Made by a program: the position numbers and the translations under genes. Positions 42,159 to 51,701 of a stretch of DNA of 59,137 bases are shown here, piece by piece (positions within the stretch are counted from its first letter, which is position 1; each line of letters opens with the position of its first letter). The stretch is from NCBI GenBank assembly GCA_902826025.1, contig CADEDH010000005.1, positions 1 to 59,137 of the forward strand. The letters run 5' to 3'. This DNA comes from an uncultured Actinomycetes bacterium (GTDB lineage Bacteria; Actinomycetota; Acidimicrobiia; Acidimicrobiales; SZUA-35). Below the pieces are notes generated by a model. That model saw nothing but the letters and a program-made list of their open reading frames with translations. It was not told the DNA's origin and searched no databases.

Positions 42159-44111
42159 ATGGAGCCTTCAGCGGCGGTTTACCCCTACCGAAGGCTCCGG
42201 CGCGTCGGGGGAGCGGTGGTGGCGCTCCTCACCGCAGTGTCGTTCCTGGCGCTCGTGCTCCACGACGGGCCGCCCGTGCCGACCGGGCTGGCCGCCGCCG
42301 TTCCCGGCTGCGCTACGCCGGTGGCCGTCCAGCCTCCGGCCGCCGACCTCGCCGCCACCGTCGCCCAGGCTCCGGCCGGTACCTGTTTCCTCCTGGCCCC
42401 CGGCACCTACTCGTTCCACGACGTCGTGCCCAAGGACGGCATGGCGTTCGTCGGAACAGCGACCGACCAGGTGGTGGTCGACGGCACCGGCCACGAGAAC
42501 GCCTTCCACGGCACCGCCGCCGACGTGGTGATCGGCCAGATGACCTTCGACGGATTCGACAACTCGGGCGGCACCTCGCGCCAGGAGCAGGCACCGATCC
42601 GGGGCACGCCCGGCCTGTGGCAGGGGGTGCGGGGCGCCATGGCCACGAACTGGCTGATCTCCGACGTCGTGAGCGAGAACAACTACGCCAGCGGCCTGTT
42701 CCTGGGCGAGCACTGGACCGTGCGCAACAGCGTCTTTCGAAACAACGGCGTGACCGGCATCGGGGGCAACCTGATCGTGGGCGGCCTCATCGAGAACAAC
42801 ATCATCCACGGGAACGGGGCCCAACAGGCCTCGGGTGCTGCCACCAACGGCGGCGGGATCAAGGTCACCCAGGCCGGCACGAGCGCGGCCCCGGTGGTGG
42901 TGAAGAACAACGAGCTGTACGGCAACGAGGAGATCGCCATCTGGTGCGACCTCGGGTGCGGCGGCTTCCAGGTGCTCGACAACTACATCCACGACCACTT
43001 CAGCCAGGCCGTCATGTTCGAGCTGTCGAACAACCTCGTGGTCAGGGGCAACACGATCCTGCGGTCCAACACCTGGACCGACTTTCTCGGTGACTTCAAC
43101 GCCGCCGCCGTGACGGTGGGCGAGTCGCGTGACGCCTTGATCGAGAACAACCGGATCGATGTCGCCCAGGCCGGGGTGGCGATCCGCCAGACGGCCCGTC
43201 CCTATCCCGGCGAGAACCTCACCCTCTACATCAACCTGACCTATGTCTCCGGCGCAGTGACGGTCCGCAACAATCTGATCGGTCAGGTGGGCAGCATGGG
43301 GATCTCCACCGGCACCACCGGCACCGGAATGATCACCGATCCCGGCTCGATCACCTTCGCCGGCAACACCTACCAGAACCCGCAGGCCATGTCGTTCTGG
43401 TGGAACAACGGGACCCAGATGACCTTCGCCCAATGGCAGGCAGATGGGCGCGACACCTCGAGCAGCGGCACGCAGCCGTCCGTTCCCGAGAACCAGACCC
43501 GGGGTCCCGGAACCGGTGACGGGCTGCAGCTCGGGTCGACGACGACCACCACCAGCCCGACGACGGCCCCTCCTACCACGCCCGCCCCGTCGACCACGGT
43601 CCCGTCGGGGATCTCCTCCACCGTGGTGCCCCCCATCCCGGCGCAGGGCCAGGCGAAATTGACGCAGGCCGCGCCGGCGCCGGGCGGTCCTGCGCCGCAG
43701 GCCAGCGCCACGCCCGGGGAGCCGATCGGCAGCCAGCCCGCGGGCCAGCCGACGGACACCGCCCCGTCCACCGCCCCGTCCACCGCCGTCGCCCCGTCCA
43801 CCGCTGTCGCCCCGTCCACCTCGACCGATGGAGCGGGGTGGCGTCGCCGATCCGGATCCGACCCCGACCTCACGCCGGGCCGTGGTCGGCCATTGGGTCC
43901 GCCGGCCGGCACCACCCCGATCGACGGGCCGCGGGCCAGCGCCGTGGTGCCCGCTGCCACCCCGACTGGCACCGCCACCGGCTCGGTTACCGCCCACCCA
44001 CCGTGGGGCGGCGGGTCCCGACCGGTCATGGTGCTGTGCCTGGCCCTGGCCGGCGCCGCGATCGGAGGTGGGGCCGCCGTGAGAGCCGCCAAACGAGGGC
44101 CCGCCCGCTGA
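42159..44111 (+). CDS. Right-handed beta-helix protein with C-terminal stalk and membrane anchor
   Basis: A 650-residue exported protein. It has an N-terminal hydrophobic segment (GGAVVALLTAVSFLALVLHD), then about residues 50-430 of PbH1 beta-helix repeats (NNYASGLFLGEHWTVRNSVF, then NNGVTGIGGNLIVGGLIENN). Residues about 445-600 are a Thr/Pro/Ser/Ala-rich stalk with four APST units, and a C-terminal helix (PVMVLCLALAGAAIGGG) ends in a basic tail. It should sit on the cell surface. Beta-helices of this kind bind or cut polysaccharides; catalytic residues are not evident. ATG 42159 is used, but TACGAT overlaps it as a -10-like box, so the true start might be further in. Close paralogue of the next gene. 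Confidence 0.85.
   Translation: MEPSAAVYPYRRLRRVGGAVVALLTAVSFLALVLHDGPPVPTGLAAAVPGCATPVAVQPPAADLAATVAQAPAGTCFLLAPGTYSFHDVVPKDGMAFVGTATDQVVVDGTGHENAFHGTAADVVIGQMTFDGFDNSGGTSRQEQAPIRGTPGLWQGVRGAMATNWLISDVVSENNYASGLFLGEHWTVRNSVFRNNGVTGIGGNLIVGGLIENNIIHGNGAQQASGAATNGGGIKVTQAGTSAAPVVVKNNELYGNEEIAIWCDLGCGGFQVLDNYIHDHFSQAVMFELSNNLVVRGNTILRSNTWTDFLGDFNAAAVTVGESRDALIENNRIDVAQAGVAIRQTARPYPGENLTLYINLTYVSGAVTVRNNLIGQVGSMGISTGTTGTGMITDPGSITFAGNTYQNPQAMSFWWNNGTQMTFAQWQADGRDTSSSGTQPSVPENQTRGPGTGDGLQLGSTTTTTSPTTAPPTTPAPSTTVPSGISSTVVPPIPAQGQAKLTQAAPAPGGPAPQASATPGEPIGSQPAGQPTDTAPSTAPSTAVAPSTAVAPSTSTDGAGWRRRSGSDPDLTPGRGRPLGPPAGTTPIDGPRASAVVPAATPTGTATGSVTAHPPWGGGSRPVMVLCLALAGAAIGGGAAVRAAKRGPAR
43761..43820 (+). 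repeat. Four copies of GCCCCGTCCACC within the stalk
   Basis: GCCCCGTCCACC occurs at 43761-43772, 43773-43784, 43791-43802 and 43809-43820, separated by 0, 6 and 6 bases. It encodes APST units of the Ser/Thr/Pro-rich stalk. Such exact nucleotide repeats point to slippage-driven length variation of the stalk. Confidence 0.85.
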
Positions 44112-44166
44112 TCCCGCTGCTAGCCTGACCCACCGGGGCAGTCCGACGGAGGTAGGCCCACCAAGC

Positions 44167-45744
44167 GTGATCTGCACACAACTACGGCAACGGGCCGCGG
44201 TGATCGGCATCGTCGGCGGGCTGGCCCTGCTGTTCGGGTTGGTGCCGAGCGACGTCGAGGACGGCGAACGCATCGACACGAAGCCGCCGACGTCAACCTC
44301 GTTCCCCACCGAGCAACTCGCCGCCGTCGGGCTCCTTCCCGCCACCCCGCAGGCTCCCCCCACCATTCCGGCAACCGTGCCGGAGTCGACCACGACCCCC
44401 ACTGCGCCCCCCACGTCGGCCACCGGCGAAACGGTGGTCGACGCCGCCGCGTCCTCCCAGGCGGCGGCCACTCCCACTCCCGCTCCCACGCCCGGGCGTC
44501 ACGACCCGCCGTCGGCCAGGCGGTCGCTCGACGCCGGCTGCGCCAAACCCACGGTCATCCATCCGCCGGCCTCCGATCTCGCCACCGTGGTGGCGAACGC
44601 CCCAGCCGGCACCTGCTTCGTGCTCCAGGCCGGCCAGTACGGGTTCCACAACGTCGTGCCCAAGGACGACATGACGTTCATCGGCGTGAACCGGAACCAG
44701 GTCTCGGTGGTGGGCAACTCGGGCACCGAGAACGCCTTCCACGGAACCGCCGCCCGGGTGTCGATCGGGCGCATGAAGTTCAGCGCCTTCACCGGTAGCG
44801 GTGGGGAGAAGCGCCAGGAGCAGGCCGCCATTCGGGGCACAGGCAAGATCTGGGCCACGGTGCCGGGCACGATGGCCAAGGAGTGGCTCATCGAGGATGT
44901 CGAGGTCTCGGGGGGCTACGCCTCCGGTGTGTTCCTGGGCGACGACTTCACGGTGCGCAGGAGCACGTTCACCAACAACGGGGTGACCGGCATCGGGGGC
45001 ACTGAGGTGCACGGCGGCCTGATCGAGCGGAACGTGATATCGGGCAACGGCTTCCACCAGGCCGACGGTGAGTACGGCAACGGGGCCGGCATCAAGATCA
45101 CCCAGTCGGGTAGCCCGGGGCGCCCGGTGGTGGTGCGCCACAACGAGCTCTTCGGCAACGACGAGATCGCCGTCTGGTTCGACGTCGGCTGCAACGGGTT
45201 CGAGGTGATCAACAACTACATCCACGACCATCGGAGCCAGGCCGTGATGGTGGAGGTCTCGGGCAACGGCCTGATCCAGGGCAACCTGCTGGTCAACACG
45301 AACACCTGGTCGGACTTCCGGCGCGACTTCAACGCCGGGGCCATCACCGTCGGCGAGTCACGCGACGTGACGGTGGAGGGCAACTTCATCGAAGGGGCGG
45401 TGTCGGGGGTGGTCGTGCGCCAGACCCGCCGGCCCCTGCCCCAGGAGTCGTTCCTCTACAACTTCGACAACGTGAACTTCCAGGCCCAGCGGGTGGTGGT
45501 GCGCAACAACAACCTGGTCGGTGTGCAGTCGATGGGCATCTCGACCGGAGTCACCGGGAACGGCCTCATCCCGGACGCGTCGAACATCAAGTTCGAGAAC
45601 AACCGGTACTCGAACGCCAGCGCCGTGCAGTTCTGGTGGGACGGCGGAGCCAGCCTCAACCTCGAGCAGTGGCGGGCCGCCGGGCGTGACACCACGGCCA
45701 CATCCCCCGTGCCCGCCCGCCCCGCCTGGAGTATCTCGTCCTGA
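44167..45744 (+). CDS. Right-handed beta-helix protein with N-terminal stalk
   Basis: A 525-residue paralogue of the preceding protein. Its hydrophobic N-terminus (RAAVIGIVGGLALLFGLV) is followed by a Thr/Pro-rich stalk at about residues 30-115, and only then by the beta-helix (FHNVVPKDDMTFIGVNRNQV to NNRYSNASAVQFWWDGGASL). There is no C-terminal helix. The beta-helix parts align closely (VVPKD, ENAFHGTAA, RQEQA-IRGT, NNGVTGIGG, WW..G). GTG 44167 is the start, with GGAGGT 12 bases upstream. Together with the first gene it makes a tandem duplicated pair with the stalk at opposite ends. Confidence 0.85.
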   Translation: MICTQLRQRAAVIGIVGGLALLFGLVPSDVEDGERIDTKPPTSTSFPTEQLAAVGLLPATPQAPPTIPATVPESTTTPTAPPTSATGETVVDAAASSQAAATPTPAPTPGRHDPPSARRSLDAGCAKPTVIHPPASDLATVVANAPAGTCFVLQAGQYGFHNVVPKDDMTFIGVNRNQVSVVGNSGTENAFHGTAARVSIGRMKFSAFTGSGGEKRQEQAAIRGTGKIWATVPGTMAKEWLIEDVEVSGGYASGVFLGDDFTVRRSTFTNNGVTGIGGTEVHGGLIERNVISGNGFHQADGEYGNGAGIKITQSGSPGRPVVVRHNELFGNDEIAVWFDVGCNGFEVINNYIHDHRSQAVMVEVSGNGLIQGNLLVNTNTWSDFRRDFNAGAITVGESRDVTVEGNFIEGAVSGVVVRQTRRPLPQESFLYNFDNVNFQAQRVVVRNNNLVGVQSMGISTGVTGNGLIPDASNIKFENNRYSNASAVQFWWDGGASLNLEQWRAAGRDTTATSPVPARPAWSISS

Positions 45745-45770
45745 CCTTCGTCGGGTCGGCCCACTAGCTT
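45741..45770 (+). promoter_or_regulatory. Promoter of the CoA transferase gene
   Basis: CTGACC (45741-45746), 18 bases, TAGCTT (45765-45770), then seven bases to ATG 45778 with no ribosome site. The -35 overlaps the stop codon of the beta-helix gene. The layout predicts a leaderless mRNA. Confidence 0.55.
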
Positions 45771-45777
45771 GTCCGCC

Positions 45778-46983
45778 ATGAGCGGACCGTTGAGCGGAAT
45801 CAGGGTGCTGGACCTCACGCGAGTGGTGGCGGGGCCGTTTGCCACCCGGGTGCTGGCCGATCAGGGGGCCGAGGTGATCAAGGTCGAGCCGCCCGACGGC
45901 GACCTGAGCCGCACCTTCCCGCCCCTGGCCGACGACGGCATCACCCCTTACTTCGCCCAGCAGAACGCCGGCAAGCGGTTCTGCTCGGTAGATCTCACGG
46001 TGGCCGGGGCCGCCGACCTGCTCCGGGAGCTCCTGGCCCACTGCGACGTGCTGGTGGAGAACTTCCGCCCCGGCGTGCTCGACCGCTACGGGCTCGGTCC
46101 GGCCGCCATGCTGGAGCGGTTCCCCCGCCTCGTGTACTGCTCGATCACCGGCTTCGGCCAGGACGGGCCGTGGGCCGACCGCCGGGCCTACGCCCCCATC
46201 GGGCACCTCGAATCGGGCCTGCTCCACTACGACGAGGCCAAGACCGGGCGCCCGGCCCGCCAGCCGGCCCTCGTGCTGGGCGACGTCACCACCGCGCTCA
46301 TGGCCGCCGGCTCGATCAATGCGCTGCTGGTGCAGTCGGCCCGCACCGGACAAGGCGGCCACCTCGACGTGTGCATGGTGGAGTCGATGGTGTACCTGCA
46401 GGAGTGGGCCTCGACCGAGCTGGCCGGGGGGTGGCAGGGCACCAATGCCGGGGCCTGCGACCAGACCCCGATCTTGCGCCTGCCCGACGGCCGGGTGTGG
46501 GGCCTGGGCGGCAATCCGGTGGCCTGGTTCGACACCCTCCCCGAGGCCATGGGCCGGCCCGAGCTGCACCACGACCCCCGGTTCGCCGACCCGGTGACCC
46601 GGGAGGCCAACCGGGTCGAGCTGGAGGCGGAGCTGACGGCCTGGGCCGCCACCTTCGATCGCTTCGACGACTTCCGCCGGGAGCTGGAGGCCCGTACCCC
46701 CTTCACGGTGGCCGAGATGCACTCGATCCACGAGCTGGCGGCGTCCGACTTCGCCGCCCACCGCCAGTTGTTCGCCTCCGCCGGGCCCGACGGGGGCGAC
46801 GGAGGCGGCGTCCGCATTCCCGCTCGGCCCGCCGCCGGGGCCGGCATCGGCACCAGCGGCCGCGTCGCCTCTCGGGGGGCCGACAACCGGGCCGTGCTCG
46901 GCGAGATCCTGGGCTACGACGACACCCGCATCGACGCCCTGGCCGCCGCCGGGATCCTCAGCGCCGCCACCCCGCCCGGCTGA
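45778..46983 (+). CDS. CaiB/BaiF family (class III) CoA transferase
   Basis: A 401-residue class III CoA transferase. LTRVVAGPFATRVLADQGAE near residue 13 is the N-terminal signature, ENFRPGVLDRYGLGP near 95 and the catalytic Asp in LVLGDVTTALMAAGS near residue 165. It moves CoA between acids, for activation of a carboxylic acid. The sequence differs from the CaiB at 4593, which has a GDFGGGG loop, so the two act on different substrates. ATG 45778 is leaderless behind a good promoter. It is followed by an MFS gene after 60 bases of short repeats. Confidence 0.9.
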   Translation: MSGPLSGIRVLDLTRVVAGPFATRVLADQGAEVIKVEPPDGDLSRTFPPLADDGITPYFAQQNAGKRFCSVDLTVAGAADLLRELLAHCDVLVENFRPGVLDRYGLGPAAMLERFPRLVYCSITGFGQDGPWADRRAYAPIGHLESGLLHYDEAKTGRPARQPALVLGDVTTALMAAGSINALLVQSARTGQGGHLDVCMVESMVYLQEWASTELAGGWQGTNAGACDQTPILRLPDGRVWGLGGNPVAWFDTLPEAMGRPELHHDPRFADPVTREANRVELEAELTAWAATFDRFDDFRRELEARTPFTVAEMHSIHELAASDFAAHRQLFASAGPDGGDGGGVRIPARPAAGAGIGTSGRVASRGADNRAVLGEILGYDDTRIDALAAAGILSAATPPG

Positions 46984-47004
46984 CACCCGCCCTCCCCTTA
47001 TCTC

Positions 47005-47056
47005 GGTGCACCACGCACCGCCGGTGGCGCCCCACGCACCCGGTGCACCACGCACC
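47005..47056. repeat. Repeats of GGTGCACCACGCACC upstream of the MFS gene
   Basis: GGTGCACCACGCACC occurs at 47005-47019 and 47042-47056, with a third related unit GGTGGCGCCCCACGCACC at 47023-47040. CCACGCACC is thus present three times. The cluster lies between the CoA transferase stop and the MFS gene and overlaps the likely GTG start of the latter. It may be a multi-copy binding site. Confidence 0.6.
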
Positions 47057-48395
47057 CCCGGCGGCACCACCCGGCCCCCGGGTTGCCCGTCGGGGGCCGA
47101 CCCGGCACCATCGTGCGATCGCCTCGCTCCTCGCCGACATCACGCCGCTGCGGCGTTCGCCCGACTACCGGCGTCTGTTCGGCGGTCAGGCCGTCGCCTT
47201 CCTGGGCCGGCAGGTCACGATCGTGGCCGCCCCCCTGCAGGTCTACACCCTGACCAACTCGTCGGCCATGGTCGGTCTGCTGGGCCTGGCCCAGCTGCCA
47301 TTCCTGATCGTGGGCTCGATGCTGGGTGGCACCCTGGCCGACGCCTACGAGCGGCGCCGCCTGCTGCTGATCGCCAACGTCTTCCCCCTCGTGTTCGCCG
47401 CCGGGCTGGCCTGGAACGCCTCCCGCCCCGGCCAGGGCTCGGTGTGGCCGGTCTTCGTGCTCACCGCCCTCCAGGCCGGGATCTCCGGGATCGACTCCCC
47501 CACCCGGTCCGCCGTCACCCCCGAGCTGGTGGGCGACGACATGATCACGGCCGCCTCCGCCCTCAACCAGATCCTGTTCCACGTGGGCGGGGTGAGCGGC
47601 CCGGCCCTGGCCGGCCTGGTCATCGTCCAGTGGGGCCTGGCCCCCGCCTACTGGTTGGAAGTGGTGGCGTTCGGGTTGGCCCTCCTCTTGCTCCTGCGCA
47701 TGCGGCGTCTGCCCCCGCCCGACGGCGGCACCCGGGCCGGCGTGGCCTCCATCCTGGAGGGCCTCCGGTTCCTGAAGGGCCGCCGGGCGCTGCAGGGCAC
47801 CTTCCTGATCGACATCAACGCCATGGTGTTCGGCATGCCGCGGGCCCTGTTCCCCGAGCTGGCGGCCACCGTGTTCGGCGGGGGGGCGGCCACGGTGGGC
47901 CTGCTCCACTCGTCGGTGGCGGTGGGCGGGCTGCTGGGGGCCATCACGTCGGGCTGGACGGGCCGCGTCCGCCACGCCGGCCGGGCCGTGCTGTGGGCGG
48001 TGGCGGGGTGGGGCCTGGCCACGGCCGCCTTCGCCGCCACCTCCTACCTGCCCCTGGCCCTGGTGTGCCTGGCAGTGGCCGGCGGTAGCGACGTGGTGTC
48101 GGCCGTGTTCCGCAACACGATCCTCCAGCTCACGGTGCCCAAGGCGCTGCGGGGCCGGCTCAACGCGGTCCACATATCGGTGGTGGCCGGCGGTCCCCGC
48201 CTGGGCGACCTGGAGTCGGGCCTGGTGGCATCGGTGGCCGGCCCCCAGGTGTCGGCCATCTCCGGGGGGCTGATCTGCGTGGCCGGGGTGGCGGTGGTGG
48301 CCCGGTTCCTGCCGGAGTTCGCCCGCTGGACCCCGGCCGACGCCGCCGAGCCGGCCATCGCGCCCACCCCGTCGGACGGCCCCGGGGACGGCTGA
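47043..48395 (+). CDS. MFS exporter (EntS-like)
   Basis: A permease of about 450 residues with 12 predicted helices, of the enterobactin-exporter/EntS-like MFS group. SPDYRRLFGGQAVAFLGRQV, then GGTLADAYERRRLLLIANVF with an MFS motif A (DAYERRR), and RNTILQLTVPKALRGRLNAV are typical. It would export a siderophore or other small product. The start is uncertain: the family normally begins near residue 30 of this frame, yet no ATG, GTG or TTG is there, so GTG 47043, inside the repeats, is the only canonical start and adds about 25 residues. Confidence 0.85.
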   Translation: MHHAPPAAPPGPRVARRGPTRHHRAIASLLADITPLRRSPDYRRLFGGQAVAFLGRQVTIVAAPLQVYTLTNSSAMVGLLGLAQLPFLIVGSMLGGTLADAYERRRLLLIANVFPLVFAAGLAWNASRPGQGSVWPVFVLTALQAGISGIDSPTRSAVTPELVGDDMITAASALNQILFHVGGVSGPALAGLVIVQWGLAPAYWLEVVAFGLALLLLLRMRRLPPPDGGTRAGVASILEGLRFLKGRRALQGTFLIDINAMVFGMPRALFPELAATVFGGGAATVGLLHSSVAVGGLLGAITSGWTGRVRHAGRAVLWAVAGWGLATAAFAATSYLPLALVCLAVAGGSDVVSAVFRNTILQLTVPKALRGRLNAVHISVVAGGPRLGDLESGLVASVAGPQVSAISGGLICVAGVAVVARFLPEFARWTPADAAEPAIAPTPSDGPGDG

Positions 48396-48461
48396 CGACA
48401 GCCACCGCTTTGCTCTGTCCCACCCCGATGTCAGACTATGACGACAGGAGGTCGAACCCCC

Positions 48462-50108
<1,647 letters not shown>

Positions 50109-50531
50109 GTGTCTGACCAACCGGAGAATCTGCGGGTCATCCTGGCCAAGCTCGGCCTCGACGGGCACGATCGGGGCCTGAAGGTGGTGGCCCGGATCCT
50201 GCGCGATGCCGGGATGGAGGTCATCTACCTCGGGCTGCGCCAGACCACCGACTCGATCGTGTCCGCCGCCGAGCAGGAAGACGCCGACGCCATCGGCCTG
50301 TCGATGCACAACGCCGGGCACATGACGCTGGCCCCCAACATGGTCAAGGCCCTCAAGGCAGCCGAGCTCGACATCCCCGTGATCGTGGGCGGCATCGTGC
50401 CCGACGACGACGTGGCCCTGCTCCACGAGGCAGGGGTGGCGGCCGTATTGGGCCCCGGGGCGTCGGCCGAGGAGGTGGCGCGGGTGGTGCGCGACGCGGT
50501 GCAGGCCAACCGGGCCGGGGCCCAGGCCTGA
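50109..50531 (+). CDS. icmB: Coenzyme-B12-binding small subunit of the mutase
   Basis: A 140-residue B12-binding Rossmann-like protein. LDGHDRGLKVVARILRDAGM holds the DxHxxG motif whose His replaces the lower base of cobalamin; IGLSMHNAGHM and VGGIVPDDDVALLHEAGVAA complete the fold. Its length matches IcmB of Streptomyces (near 136). The GTG start directly follows the large-subunit stop (TGAGTG), so translation is coupled and subunits are made in equal amounts. Confidence 0.93.
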   Translation: MSDQPENLRVILAKLGLDGHDRGLKVVARILRDAGMEVIYLGLRQTTDSIVSAAEQEDADAIGLSMHNAGHMTLAPNMVKALKAAELDIPVIVGGIVPDDDVALLHEAGVAAVLGPGASAEEVARVVRDAVQANRAGAQA

Positions 50532-50563
50532 GGGCCGCCGGCCCACAACCGCCTCCCGCACCG

Positions 50564-51592
50564 ATGGCACCTCCCCCCAACCTCGTCGAGTTGTACGACG
50601 CCGCCCGCGGCGGGCACCGCCGCAGCCTGGGCCGCCTCCTCACCCTGGTGGAACGGGGCGGGGCCGAGGCCGAGCGGATCAGCGAGCTGGCCCACCCCGA
50701 TTCCGGTCGGGCCCACATCATCGGCATCACCGGCGCCCCCGGGGCCGGCAAGTCCACACTCACCGGCCAGCTCGTGGCCAAGCTCATCGAAGCGGGCAAG
50801 CGGCCGGCGATCCTGGCCGTTGACCCGTCGTCGCCCCTCACCGGCGGCGCCATCCTGGGCGACCGGATCCGCATGGACGACGTGGTGGGGGTGGTCGCCA
50901 CCGACGCCGCGGCCGCCGCCGACGGCCCCGACCGGACCAGCGCCTTCATCCGCTCCATGGCCACCCGGGGCCACTCCGGGGGCCTGGCTCTGGCCGTCCC
51001 CCTGGCCGTGCGGTTGTTCGACGCCGTCGGCTACGACCCGGTGATCATCGAAACGGTGGGCGTCGGCCAGGTGGAGGTGGACGTGGTGGGAGCGGCCGAC
51101 ACCGCCATCGTGGTGGTCACCCCCGGCATGGGCGACGCCGTGCAGGCCAACAAGGCCGGCCTGCTGGAGGTGGCCGACGTGTTCGTGGTCAACAAGGCCG
51201 ACCGGCCAGGGGCCAACGACGTCCGGCGGGATCTGGATCTCATGCTCGACCTGAGCCACCTCACGGGCCAGGAAGCGGCCGACGGCTACCGGCCTCCGAT
51301 CCTGATGACCTCGGCCCTCACCGGGGTAGGCGCCCCCGAGGTGCTGGAGGCGGCCACCGCCCATCTCGACCATCTCGACGCCAGCGGCCAGCGCACCACC
51401 CGGCGCCGAGCCCGGATCCGCAGCGAGATCCAGGCCCGGATGGAGCAGAAGCTGGCCGCCCTCACCGAGCAGATGCTGGCCTCCACCGACGGGGCCGAGC
51501 TGCTCAGCAAGGCCGAAGCCGGCGCCATCCCCCCCACCGAAGCCAGCACCGCTCTCCTCCAACGCCTCCTGTCCGGCGATCACAGCGCCTGA
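50564..51592 (+). CDS. meaB: MeaB-type GTPase, chaperone of the B12 mutase
   Basis: A 342-residue G3E-family GTPase. The P-loop is GAPGAGKST near residue 57, then AVDPSSPLTGGAILGDRIRM and ETVGVGQVEV (Walker B and switch), and NKAD for guanine specificity. These proteins load coenzyme B12 into the mutase and protect it from inactivation. ATG 50564 lies 32 bases after the small-subunit stop, in the same transcript. It supports a working mutase. Confidence 0.95.
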   Translation: MAPPPNLVELYDAARGGHRRSLGRLLTLVERGGAEAERISELAHPDSGRAHIIGITGAPGAGKSTLTGQLVAKLIEAGKRPAILAVDPSSPLTGGAILGDRIRMDDVVGVVATDAAAAADGPDRTSAFIRSMATRGHSGGLALAVPLAVRLFDAVGYDPVIIETVGVGQVEVDVVGAADTAIVVVTPGMGDAVQANKAGLLEVADVFVVNKADRPGANDVRRDLDLMLDLSHLTGQEAADGYRPPILMTSALTGVGAPEVLEAATAHLDHLDASGQRTTRRRARIRSEIQARMEQKLAALTEQMLASTDGAELLSKAEAGAIPPTEASTALLQRLLSGDHSA

Positions 51593-51701
51593 CGCCAACT
51601 CGGGCCGGCCACGGCGCCCGAAGGGGGCGGGAGGCGATGACGGGGCCGGTGGGGTGGGATGCCGGTTCGACCGGGGCGGAGGGATCGGGCAGCCTGGAGC
51701 G

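Noticed and set aside
39038..43093. A 1351-residue plus-strand frame running over the GMC, P450 and first beta-helix genes
   Set aside because: Composition is that of an out-of-frame translation (Gly/Arg/His/Pro runs), and it overlaps three genes with real motifs.
43761..43820. CRISPR-like array
   Set aside because: The 12-bp units are nearly contiguous, in frame, and encode a Ser/Thr/Pro stalk; there are no spacers or cas genes.
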